NCBI GenBank assembly: GCA_031546845.1
Contig: JAVBJT010000035.1
Span: forward strand, 1 to 64,000
Source of the DNA: Azoarcus sp031546845
GTDB lineage: Bacteria > Pseudomonadota > Gammaproteobacteria > Burkholderiales > Rhodocyclaceae
Reading direction: 5' to 3'
DNA: 64,000 bases
Of this stretch, positions 50,811 through 58,634 are shown one piece after another; position 1 is the first letter of the stretch, and every line of letters begins with the position of its first letter. The notes beneath the pieces are model-generated. The model saw nothing but the letters and a program-made list of their open reading frames with translations. It did no database searches and had not been told where the DNA came from. A program made the translations under genes and the position numbers.

Positions 50811-51137
50811 TTAACTCAGACGTTCAAGAGCACTCAAGATCTCTTCTGCCGCCTCACGATGCGCAGGAGATCGTGCTGCAAACTGTTCCAGCCGGCCACC
50901 AAGCGAAGTCTGGTCCTGGCAGAATTTTGTGTCTGAAATTTGCAAAAATTTTGCATATTTTTGCAAATTCAAAGAGTTGGTCTTGAAGCTGCCTTTCTCA
51001 AACCGGGAGAGCTGCCCGCAGTTAATACGTACATGCTTTTCGGCCTCTTTTAGTGTAAAACCAAGGGTTTTTCTGCGCACCCTTAGCGCCCTAGCAAGAT
51101 GTTTGACGTCCTCCTGGGACTTGAATTTTTCGGCCAT
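50811..51137 (-). CDS. XRE-family helix-turn-helix regulator
   Basis: 108 residues. The helix-turn-helix spans about residues 13-65 (LARALRVRRKTLGFTLKEAEKHVRINCGQLSRFEKGSF), followed by a short helical tail. The start at 51137 has family homology; the frame is open upstream. It is divergent from the DUF4031 gene, with overlapping palindromes between them, so it probably represses itself and the opposite operon, like controller proteins of restriction systems. Confidence 0.8.
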   Translation of the reverse strand: MAEKFKSQEDVKHLARALRVRRKTLGFTLKEAEKHVRINCGQLSRFEKGSFKTNSLNLQKYAKFLQISDTKFCQDQTSLGGRLEQFAARSPAHREAAEEILSALERLS

Positions 51138-51138
51138 T

Positions 51139-51165
51139 TTGCATAATATAATGCAAATTATGCAT
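51139..51165. promoter_or_regulatory. Operator: overlapping inverted repeats between XRE and DUF4031 genes
   Basis: TTGCAT-N6-ATGCAA at 51139-51156 and ATGCA-N5-TGCAT at 51151-51165 overlap directly in front of the XRE start and 17 bp before the opposite GTG start. This is the layout of an autoregulated bidirectional operator. Confidence 0.6.
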
Positions 51166-51181
51166 GTTGTGAAAGGGAACC

Positions 51182-51487
51182 GTGGCCGTCTATGTTGATA
51201 ACGTTCGAATTGCCTGGAGGGGGCGGCGGTGGTGCCACCTCGTGGCGGATTCGGTAGACGAGCTACATCAGTTCGCCCATAGGCTGGGGTTGCGGAGAAC
51301 ATGGTTTCAGCGGTCCGCTTCATACCCGCATTACGACATCACAGTGGGGGTCCGGGAGCGTGCGATTGAGCTTGGGGCGTTGTCAGGAAACCGGCATCAG
51401 ATCATTGCCTGTGCTCGCAGGCTGAAAGAAGAACTTGATGTGCAGAGTGCCCAAGCACCGGAACAGTTGTGTCTTTTTTGCTCATGA
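51182..51487 (+). CDS. DUF4031 domain-containing protein
   Basis: 101 residues starting from GTG, MAVYVDNVRIAWRGRRWCHLVADSVDELHQFAHRLGL, the recognisable DUF4031 start. RTWFQRSASYPHYDITVGVRERAIELGA is the second conserved block. Function unknown; the family is common on phages and plasmids. An AAAGGGA ribosome site precedes the GTG. It starts the operon with the uracil-glycosylase-like gene. Confidence 0.8.
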   Translation: MAVYVDNVRIAWRGRRWCHLVADSVDELHQFAHRLGLRRTWFQRSASYPHYDITVGVRERAIELGALSGNRHQIIACARRLKEELDVQSAQAPEQLCLFCS

Positions 51488-51552
51488 AACTCATATCCAG
51501 GTTAAGCCTGTGCGCGCACATTTAGGCCGGACCATGCAAGAAAGAGGGACGC

Positions 51553-52359
51553 GTGAACACACTGGACATATTGGAAATATTGGCACATCGCCTCGACGGA
51601 TCACATCTCCGCGGGCTCAACGTCATTCCCTGGGCAGCCCCAGTTTTATCGTTTGGTAATCCGTCTCAAGCTAGGATAGCCACTCTTGGGCTTAACCCTA
51701 GTAATCGCGAATTTGTTGACGTCGTAGGGAGTGAATTGAATGGACACCATCGACGCTTCCACACACTCAGCTCTTTGGGACTGAAGCGTTGGTCCGATGC
51801 TAAACGCACCCACTTCGAGAAAATTCAGGATTCATGCAATTATTACTTTGCGGGGAATCCATACGATAGTTGGTTTCAGGCGCTGAACAAGCTGATCGTC
51901 GGGGCTAACGCATCCTATTACGGGATGTTTGCCGAAGCCTGCCACCTTGATTTAGTGCCTTATGCCACCTCTCGCAAATGGGTTGAACTTAGCAATGGAC
52001 AGCGATCAGCTCTATTAAAGAGTTCAGGAGATGCTCTAGGCTTATTGCTCAGAGAGTCCACCGTAGAGGTGCTAATCCTTAACGGCCAGTCTGTAATTGA
52101 ACATCTTCAAGCCGTGACTGGCTGCACGTTTGCCCGCGAAGTCGTTCCAGAGTGGACTTTACCAAGGCGAGAAGGCGACGGAGTCCGTGGATACGCCTAT
52201 ACGGGGACGATCTGCCAGCTTTCGGGTGTCGGACTGGGTCGAGAAATATCTGTTCTCGGCTACAGTCACAATATACAGAGCAGCTTTGGGGTGACAACTA
52301 AGGTCAAGGAGTCAATTCAGCAATGGATTACCCAAAGTGCCGGCGAGGTCTATTGCTGA
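51553..52359 (+). CDS. Uracil-DNA-glycosylase-superfamily-like protein
   Basis: 268 residues, GTG start with AAAGAGGGA upstream. ARIATLGLNPSN at 41-51 resembles the catalytic GxNP motif of MUG/TDG-type glycosylases. Conserved-looking blocks CNYYFAGNPYDSWFQALN and HLDLVPYAT follow. The second catalytic motif (H-P-S) is not clearly seen; GYSHNIQSS near the C-terminus may correspond. It may remove or recognise unusual bases, which would fit the neighbouring TS-like pair, but the fold assignment is tentative. Confidence 0.5.
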   Translation: MNTLDILEILAHRLDGSHLRGLNVIPWAAPVLSFGNPSQARIATLGLNPSNREFVDVVGSELNGHHRRFHTLSSLGLKRWSDAKRTHFEKIQDSCNYYFAGNPYDSWFQALNKLIVGANASYYGMFAEACHLDLVPYATSRKWVELSNGQRSALLKSSGDALGLLLRESTVEVLILNGQSVIEHLQAVTGCTFAREVVPEWTLPRREGDGVRGYAYTGTICQLSGVGLGREISVLGYSHNIQSSFGVTTKVKESIQQWITQSAGEVYC

Positions 52360-52433
52360 GCAACAAGAAAAATTAGAAACTCATCTCAAAGAGCATGAAA
52401 CACTCTCCACATGGTACTCGCATTCGCGACGCC

Positions 52434-53501
52434 CTAACCCCAAGAGTATCTGACTTTCAAGTTGTTTAGCTGTCTGACCGAGAATCTTCCAAGGTGCTGC
52501 AGTTGCCCCACAACAATACCTGGCGAAATTCCAATCTCACGCGCAAACCGCATAACCACCCTGCCATCGAGTGGCAGGGAACGCATAGCGGCTTGATGCT
52601 CTGGGGGTATCAGCATATTGGACGAAAAACTATTTGCTTCCTCTTCTTCATTCCCAGAGCAAAACTCACCTCCTTCCAGAAACAGCGCTCTTGTGTCGTG
52701 AAGGATCAGATGGCCTGCTTCATGGAAGAAAGTGAACCAGAAGTGATCATCGGAAAGATATCTGAAACTAAGCATTAAAAGCGCTTTGTCAGGCGCAATG
52801 AGGCGGGTTGCGCCGCTTGCACGACATCCTTTCGGTGCTCGTGCAATCACAACAGCAACGCCACATTCGGCACAAATATTTTCCAATCGTGGAATAAATT
52901 TGGAAGGGTCCTTTATACGGGTTAATGCCCGCAGGCTTGGAAGGGCTTTACAAAATTGATCCCGATTCCATTTCCCGCACTCAATCTTCGCGGCCTCGAT
53001 CTCGCCCTTCCTTAACCAAGCCAGGACGGCACCTTCCGCTGAAGTAAATGTCTCAGACGTCCGGAAAGCAGCTAATCTAGCGGCCCCTTCATACTTCTCA
53101 TACCATTCCGAAACAGTAGGTACATCGAAATACTCTAGGCAAGTATTTATACTATCTCTCGTAGCTTGAACCTGCCGTAACCATCCGTACCGTATCATGT
53201 CAGCGACGGGTATTCCCTTAAGCCACTGTTCACTAACAGTTTGTCTAGAAAGGGACTCACGAAACTGCTGCTCTCGCGAAAGCCAAAAGTTCGTAGTGGC
53301 GCCTAATACTTTTGAAAGACTACTCGCAATTTCCTCGGTTATTGGTAGCGAGCCGTCTAGCAATTGTTCCGTGTAGTAGTTTGGCCAGCCAATTTCACGT
53401 GCAAAATCGCCGACCGATCGTCCTCGCTCCTCAAGGAGATCCTTAATTGTTGCGCCTGGAGGAGAAGCCCACTCTGGTAGGAAACTGGTTGTCTCAATCA
53501 C
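52434..53501 (-). CDS. HTH - ImmA/IrrE metallopeptidase fusion, HigA-type antitoxin
   Basis: 355 residues. An N-terminal HTH domain of HigA type (ATIKDLLEERGRSVGDFAREIGWPNYYTEQLLDG) is joined to an ImmA/IrrE zinc peptidase with HEAGH in FTFFHEAGHLILHD. NEEEEANSFSSNMLIP is the downstream Glu motif. The GTG start at 53501 overlaps the toxin stop as GTGA, so the two are coupled. It is probably the antitoxin and DNA-binding repressor for the adjacent HigB-like toxin; whether the peptidase is active is unknown. Confidence 0.75.
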   Translation of the reverse strand: MIETTSFLPEWASPPGATIKDLLEERGRSVGDFAREIGWPNYYTEQLLDGSLPITEEIASSLSKVLGATTNFWLSREQQFRESLSRQTVSEQWLKGIPVADMIRYGWLRQVQATRDSINTCLEYFDVPTVSEWYEKYEGAARLAAFRTSETFTSAEGAVLAWLRKGEIEAAKIECGKWNRDQFCKALPSLRALTRIKDPSKFIPRLENICAECGVAVVIARAPKGCRASGATRLIAPDKALLMLSFRYLSDDHFWFTFFHEAGHLILHDTRALFLEGGEFCSGNEEEEANSFSSNMLIPPEHQAAMRSLPLDGRVVMRFAREIGISPGIVVGQLQHLGRFSVRQLNNLKVRYSWG

Positions 53502-53902
53502 GACTGTTTCTCCAACCGAAGAATCTTGATACGTCTGGTCCGTGCCCAATCGATCTCGCCGTTGTCCAGCGTGCGGCTCTCCACATGGCCTGATGCAAAG
53601 AATAGTTGCCACCCATCAGTCAAATCCACCACGATCTGAGTTTGATGATCGTGATGCTGGCGGAGGTTCCCTGCAAACCCGAGCAGGTCAGATACTGCAG
53701 ACGCGGCAGCAATATCTGCCAACCGCTGCTTCAACTTCCCGGCGGCCCGGAGGCCGAGTTTTTGCACGGCTTTGAGTTCGTTCAAGCACTGCTCTCGGAG
53801 TTCACGCTCAGCAAACGCCAGTTCCAAGGTTTCAGGTCCTTTGTTACGGCAGCTCTTTGTGAGGAGTTGGGACGATGGCATCGCCCTAATTTGGTAAATC
53901 AT
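53498..53902 (-). CDS. HigB/RelE-type toxin
   Basis: 134 residues from the methionine at 53902 (GAGGCGG upstream). The core AGKLKQRLADIAAASAVSDLLGFAGN and GWQLFFASGHV match the RelE/HigB plasmid maintenance fold. The N-terminal 35 residues are longer than usual for HigB. Such toxins cleave ribosome-bound mRNA. It precedes the antitoxin, the higBA order, with overlap. Confidence 0.65.
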   Translation of the reverse strand: MIYQIRAMPSSQLLTKSCRNKGPETLELAFAERELREQCLNELKAVQKLGLRAAGKLKQRLADIAAASAVSDLLGFAGNLRQHHDHQTQIVVDLTDGWQLFFASGHVESRTLDNGEIDWARTRRIKILRLEKQS

Positions 53903-54020
53903 ACCGCCTCGGCGCACTCGCCGGCTTGGCTGTCTTCAGCGGCATGTCACCGCTAACAATTGCAACCGCGCTGTGTATCCTCATCACGTGACCGCTTAAT
54001 CACGCCAGAGCGTAGGAGTC

Positions 54021-54332
54021 ATGAAAATGAACACATCCATCATCGAAGCGCTGGCTAGCGCTTGGTCGCGGGCCGCCGAAGCAGAGAAGCTTCCACCCAC
54101 TTACGAAGGCACGGCGACACCGGAGGCACATCGGGCCTGCGAGGCGATTCAGGAGCGGATTCGGGAGCACATCGTCGCTACCAACGACATTCGGCTATTT
54201 GGCCTCTTGCATCTTCTAGGCCAAGCGTCGCTGCGCATGGAACAAGTGGTGTGGCCGGAAGAGTATGAGCGAATGAGACGCGAGGTGGAAGAAGCCCTGC
54301 GGGAAGTCGACGACCCAAACGCTAAAGCATAG
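54021..54332 (+). CDS. Hypothetical protein, small helical
   Basis: 103 residues, mostly amphipathic helix, start preceded by TAGGAG. No family recognised. The end of the gene (54286-54318, GGTGGAAGAAGCCCT...) is repeated at 55271-55303. It converges with the histidine phosphatase gene, 4 bp apart. Confidence 0.5.
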   Translation: MKMNTSIIEALASAWSRAAEAEKLPPTYEGTATPEAHRACEAIQERIREHIVATNDIRLFGLLHLLGQASLRMEQVVWPEEYERMRREVEEALREVDDPNAKA

Positions 54333-54336
54333 AAAC

Positions 54337-54963
54337 TTACGTCACCGCCCACTGCCCTCCATCGAAGCAAGCGATAACACCAACGCAGTTGCCGACCGGA
54401 CTCTCACGATCAAGCCGCCGAAAGGCCTTCATGAACTCTTGGCTGGCCAGAATACCGGGCTCTTGCATCACCCAGCGCATCGCTTGAATGAACTGGCCGT
54501 GTCCGAATAGTACAACCTGCTCTGCGCCTTGTTGCCCCAGCGCGGCCAGCTCAACGACTGCCCACCGGACCCGTACCAGGAAAGCAGAGAAGGACTCAGC
54601 TTCTGGCCCATCAACATAATCCGGATCCGCCGCATCCCAATATGCCTTCACCCAACCGAGTCGTTCGGTACCCGTAGTGCCCCTGCAGCGCTCAGGGCAT
54701 AGGTAGGTAAACTCGTGAATCGGCCATTCGTCGGCCGATACTCCCGGAAAACGCGAAATGACCGGGGCAGCCGTCTGCTTGGCACGGCGGTACGATGAAA
54801 CGATGATCCTATCGGGAACAAAAGACAGCGTGCTCGCCAGGTAGTCAGCCTGAGACAAACCAAGTTCAGTCAGGGGAATGGACGCCGGATCATCGGAAGC
54901 CTGGCCCGCGTTTGCAGCACTCTCCCCATGCCGGATCAGATGAACAACTAGCGAACAATCCAT
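54337..54963 (-). CDS. Histidine phosphatase superfamily protein
   Basis: 208 residues of the phosphoglycerate-mutase fold. HLIRHGESAANAG carries the RHG motif with phosphorylated His12, and VVLFGHGQFIQAM has the second catalytic His. SSYRRAKQTAAPV holds a phosphate-binding Arg. The substrate is unknown. Cargo gene; in other defence islands such phosphatases are accessory. Confidence 0.8.
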   Translation of the reverse strand: MDCSLVVHLIRHGESAANAGQASDDPASIPLTELGLSQADYLASTLSFVPDRIIVSSYRRAKQTAAPVISRFPGVSADEWPIHEFTYLCPERCRGTTGTERLGWVKAYWDAADPDYVDGPEAESFSAFLVRVRWAVVELAALGQQGAEQVVLFGHGQFIQAMRWVMQEPGILASQEFMKAFRRLDRESPVGNCVGVIACFDGGQWAVT

Positions 54964-55005
54964 ACAGTAGTGATTCCTGGAAGCCCCCGACCCTCAAACA
55001 CCATC

Positions 55006-55264
55006 TCATACTTCTCCTGCGCTTTCATGGCTGTCGGTTCTCGCAAGCGCCGCCCTTGAAGACACCTTTAGATGATACCGAACAGCATCGTAGGACAAGG
55101 GCTGAACACTATTTCTGCTCACAAAAAGGCCAGACCCATCCCCCTGGGGCAAGCCGATCCAGCGCCTGAATAGAGCCGCAAGACGCCCTTCCACATGAAG
55201 ATCGCGCACTCCATCCAGGCCATAGGATGATTGCCTCCAGTCCATCCGCCACATCTGCAGCCAA
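55006..55264 (-). pseudogene. Degenerate copy of the tnsF 3' end
   Basis: Closely similar to 57015-57270, the 3' end of tnsF. Translated GRLAALFRRWIGLPQGDGSG and NSVQPLSYDAVRYHLKVSSR match the intact TnsF with a few changes and a one-codon deletion. The 5' side stops abruptly near 55265. It shows that this part of the element was rearranged or that a second Tn6022-like end was once here. Confidence 0.85.
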
Positions 55265-55267
55265 CCC

Positions 55268-55303
55268 GTGACGTGGAAGAAGCCCTACGGGAAGTCGACG
55301 ACC
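55268..55303 (+). repeat. Partial duplicate of the 54021-54332 gene end
   Basis: ACGTGGAAGAAGCCCT..GGGAAGTCGACGACCC copies the end of the hypothetical gene at 54283-54318 with one or two changes. It abuts the tnsF remnant at 55265, marking a recombination junction. Confidence 0.7.
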
Positions 55304-55371
55304 CCAGGTTGATCGGTTTTAACGCCATCAAATTGGATGTACATTCTATGGTCTTTTAAACGGAGATCATC

Positions 55372-55722
55372 ATGATCATCCCGCCTTTTAATGCACGCTC
55401 CTTCGCTGAACTCTCGAAGCGGCCAGAGGGCGAAAAACTCTGGCTGTTTTTAAACAACGAGCACGCAAAGATCAAGATGATGACGGCGTCCGATCACGAT
55501 CGGCCTGCGTTGGAAGCCGTGGCCAAGGACCTTATCAACAAGTTCGGCGACCAGTTCGCCAAGAGCTACCCGCACCATGATCGATTCAAGCAAATGGCCG
55601 GAGCGATGACTAGGCAGGTCATGGAGACCGCCGGATATGTCTTGGTGTGCCGTGGTGTACCGTTGTTATCGGGCGCACCGTTTTCTCGTGCATCGAAGTA
55701 TCACAAGCGCGACACAGTCTAG
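55372..55722 (+). CDS. Hypothetical protein
   Basis: 116 residues, no family recognised. Helical first two-thirds (TASDHDRPALEAVAKDLINKFGDQF) and a C-terminal block VCRGVPLLSGAPFSRASKYHK. The start is preceded by GGAG. It lies just past the recombination junction and upstream of the convergent papain-like gene. Confidence 0.5.
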   Translation: MIIPPFNARSFAELSKRPEGEKLWLFLNNEHAKIKMMTASDHDRPALEAVAKDLINKFGDQFAKSYPHHDRFKQMAGAMTRQVMETAGYVLVCRGVPLLSGAPFSRASKYHKRDTV

Positions 55723-55827
55723 TTCCACAGCTGACGCCTCTCCACAGACATGTGGTTCGCCGACGTAACGCGATACTCTTGCGCTGGGCGATATCGGTGG
55801 TGACGTTGACTTGGTATCCGTGCGCGC

Positions 55828-56823
55828 TCACTTTGGACGAGATGCTAGCCATCCTCGAGCAACGTTAACTCGCGCTCGGTGGCTTCCGACCACGTTCTCA
55901 TACAGCAGAACAATGGCTACGAGCGACTTCAACGGGAATTGTCTAGCCAAGTTTTCGACAGCTGCAAGGTATTTTTCCCAATGTTTGAAGGTGCCGGCAT
56001 CGTCATCTGCAAGCAACTTTTCGCAATAACCGCGAACATCGTCCTCAATTTTGTTCTTCTCGGAAAAAACCTCCATTTCATCTTGGTCATAGCGCCATGG
56101 AAAGCGCTCAGGCTGTTCGCGCCAATGATCTAAATAGCCGGAGGAGGCTAGGGCTTCGAGGAAGATATCGTCCTCCTCCGGGTTTTCAACCAAAAATAGG
56201 AGGGCATCCTCGACAGACTGAATCTTTGGCGAGAGCTTTCTGACCTTCTCCAGAAAGTCATTCGTCACGCGCATCATGACTTCCGCGCCCTTAGGCTGCG
56301 CCTCAATGCCACGGCATTCCTCGTCCGAAATGCTGACTGCCGGACTGGAGAGCAGGGATAGGAGGGGCGACTCCTTGAGATGTTGAGGCGTACAGAAGTC
56401 TGGATTCTCGACTAGCTTAATGTCGGCATCGGCATACGCGCGGGCGACGAGGCGCGAGCAGAATTGCTTGCTGCTACCCTCACGGCGAGGAGCCTTGAGG
56501 GCCCGCATGGCTTCGATGACACTATATTGCGTTCCGATTTCCGCCCGAGCGTATGCGATGATCTTGCCCAATTGTTCCGCAGTCAATGGATGTTTCGGAC
56601 GCAACGCGTAGATAGCACATTTGTCGTCATATAGCATCTTCTGCAGGTTGTGCGCGTGCACACCCTCGCTGGTCGAATCAATGACCGAGCCGGAAGCGAC
56701 GTATAGCATCGCGTGCGAAATGTCACTTTTCGTCCCAAAGCGAACGGACCAGCTTTCAGCGGCAAGGCTAGTCGTTAAAAGGATGTCACCAAGCCTGAGT
56801 TGGCTGTAGTCAATCTTCTTCAT
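55828..56823 (-). CDS. YiiX/YebB-type NlpC/P60 (permuted papain-like) cysteine hydrolase
   Basis: 331 residues. The first 135 residues carry LRLGDILLTTS, His37 in SDISHAML and Cys122 in SKQFCSRLVARAY, the His-then-Cys order of permuted papain-like YiiX/YebB proteins. Residues 150-331 form a helical domain with no assignment. These enzymes hydrolyse amide or acyl bonds in cell-wall or lipid substrates; here the target is unknown. It lies next to the tnsF end. It may be an effector of an uncharacterised cargo system. Confidence 0.7.
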   Translation of the reverse strand: MKKIDYSQLRLGDILLTTSLAAESWSVRFGTKSDISHAMLYVASGSVIDSTSEGVHAHNLQKMLYDDKCAIYALRPKHPLTAEQLGKIIAYARAEIGTQYSVIEAMRALKAPRREGSSKQFCSRLVARAYADADIKLVENPDFCTPQHLKESPLLSLLSSPAVSISDEECRGIEAQPKGAEVMMRVTNDFLEKVRKLSPKIQSVEDALLFLVENPEEDDIFLEALASSGYLDHWREQPERFPWRYDQDEMEVFSEKNKIEDDVRGYCEKLLADDDAGTFKHWEKYLAAVENLARQFPLKSLVAIVLLYENVVGSHRARVNVARGWLASRPK

Positions 56824-57014
56824 GGGCCCTCCCTGCTATTTGAAGTCGTGTTTTTAAGATTATGCTTATTCGGGTGACTGCAAATCATTCGTACGCGGCT
56901 AGTTGGCGAGGTTCCGTAATGAGTCGTTTTACTGCTCGCTGACTATGCCGATATCCCGACAGATCATGAGTTGTCAAAACTGTTGATCATATCGAACTGA
57001 ACCAAGATCAGCGC

Positions 57015-58634
57015 TTATGCTTCTCGTGCGCGTTCACGGCTGTCGGTACTCGCCGACACCGCCCTGGAGGAAACCTTCAGATGATACCGAACGGCATCGT
57101 AGGACAAAGGCTGCACGCTATTTCTGCCCACAAAAAGGAGGCCAGACCCATCCCCCTGGGGCAAGCCGATCCAGCGACTGAATAGAGCCGCAAGACGCCC
57201 TGCCAGACGAATATCGCGCACTCCAGGCCATAACACGATTGCCCTTGGTGTTTCCGTCACGTCTGCAGCCGACAGCGCCAAAACGTCCTTGATCGGCACT
57301 TGGTAAAGAGCGGCCAACAAGGCTGCAAGCAACGCTTTAGCCCGCCGTCCATCGGTCTCAGCATCAAGCAGCCGAGTCAGGGACTGAACCCGCTGTACCA
57401 GCGTCCGGTCCTTCTTTGAGAGAGGCGCGCCGGCCTTCTTCCGCAATTCGAGGGCTATCCCCGAGCCATCCCGCAAGTGCCGGATAAAGGCGCTCAGATT
57501 GGCTGCCTGTCCTGGGTGGCGCTTCAGATATCGGTCCAAGTGCGCCTGGATGAGCGCACCCAGTGAATCCACGCCGGCCATTTCAAGAAGGCCCCCAGCG
57601 GCTGTCTGATACATCCTCACCGTCTTTCGCTTCAGCGGCGGCGGCCCACACCGCTCCAGTTCGTCAACGTACCGCTGCAGGCCTGCGGCCCAGGGCTGGC
57701 CGCGCCATGTCTGCGCTTGCTGATCGATGCGTCGCGTCTCGATCATGTCTTCCAGAGCGGAGGCGTCCCATTCAAGTGCAAGCCGCTCACATAAGAATGA
57801 AACGGCAAGAAAGCCCCGTCTCAGCCCTTCCGCTTCAAAAATCTCGAACAGCCGACGTTGGGTTACTTCTCCAGGCGCCGCACAGTTACCGTCAATCTCG
57901 GCAAAGAAAACGGCGTACTGGTCAATCCTGGCGGTCATATTGCCTGCCGCCTTGCGCAATCCCTCCCAGGCGCAGAAGCCCTCGAACAAGGACCGCACCC
58001 ACGGCCGCTCCAGCAATTCCACGTTGAGCCTCACCCGGCGACGGATCCGGTCCTTCAAGGAACAGTCCGCGCACGGCGACAACCCACCTCCCGGAACACT
58101 GATGCCGCAAGCAGGGCAGGAATGCCGCACCGGCTCATCGGCCGCACACTGGCGACACACAGGGCGGTCTGCCTCGTCACGCCGTTCCACTTTGCGGTAG
58201 CGGCGGCAGACGCTACAGGTCTCGCAATCCTGGTTACGGCACCGGTCACACACCAGCTCATCGAAGCCACGTCCCGGAGCCCGGCTGAGGCGCTGGGACA
58301 GCCGCCCGCAGCTCGCACATGCCTTCGGCTCCGCGTAATAAGGCGCACAGGATGCGCAGACCGCCATACCGCTAACGATCCGGGCAGCCTTGTCGACTGG
58401 TTTCCCACACCGACTACAGCACCGATCCTTGCGTTTGCATGTGGAACATACGGGATCACGACCATCCTTGCGAACCCGGGCTGGCCCACCGCATGCGGAA
58501 CATTGAGCCTGCTTGAAGACCCGGCTGTAGCAGGTTCTGCAATATGCGAACCCATCCTCAACCCGGACTGCGCGGACCATCGGCTTTCCGCATTCGTCGC
58601 AACACCGTACTTTCTCCACGGCCGGATCAGTCAT
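57015..58634 (-). CDS. tnsF: TnsF: zinc-ribbon target selector with inactive tyrosine-recombinase-like domain
   Basis: 539 residues. The first 210 have at least eight CxxC pairs (CCDECG, CRTCYS, CSACGG, CSRCGK, CDRC, CSVC, CPACG, CADC), forming several zinc ribbons. The C-terminal half (about 340-539) has the tyrosine-recombinase core pattern: AKALLAALLAALYQVPIKDVLALSAADV and LFVGRNSVQPLSYDAVRYHLK. The catalytic Arg is missing in the first, and the protein ends before HxxR and the Tyr. Tn6022-like transposons use such an inactive recombinase, TnsF, to target comM. ATGA overlap with tniQ. Confidence 0.88.
   Translation of the reverse strand: MTDPAVEKVRCCDECGKPMVRAVRVEDGFAYCRTCYSRVFKQAQCSACGGPARVRKDGRDPVCSTCKRKDRCCSRCGKPVDKAARIVSGMAVCASCAPYYAEPKACASCGRLSQRLSRAPGRGFDELVCDRCRNQDCETCSVCRRYRKVERRDEADRPVCRQCAADEPVRHSCPACGISVPGGGLSPCADCSLKDRIRRRVRLNVELLERPWVRSLFEGFCAWEGLRKAAGNMTARIDQYAVFFAEIDGNCAAPGEVTQRRLFEIFEAEGLRRGFLAVSFLCERLALEWDASALEDMIETRRIDQQAQTWRGQPWAAGLQRYVDELERCGPPPLKRKTVRMYQTAAGGLLEMAGVDSLGALIQAHLDRYLKRHPGQAANLSAFIRHLRDGSGIALELRKKAGAPLSKKDRTLVQRVQSLTRLLDAETDGRRAKALLAALLAALYQVPIKDVLALSAADVTETPRAIVLWPGVRDIRLAGRLAALFSRWIGLPQGDGSGLLFVGRNSVQPLSYDAVRYHLKVSSRAVSASTDSRERAREA

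Noticed and set aside
55119..55331. Separate small gene on the minus strand
   Set aside because: It is made of the tnsF remnant and the antisense of the 33-bp duplication, not a real gene.
57015..58634. Active tyrosine recombinase
   Set aside because: The catalytic Arg, HxxR and Tyr are all absent, so it is a binding protein and not an integrase.
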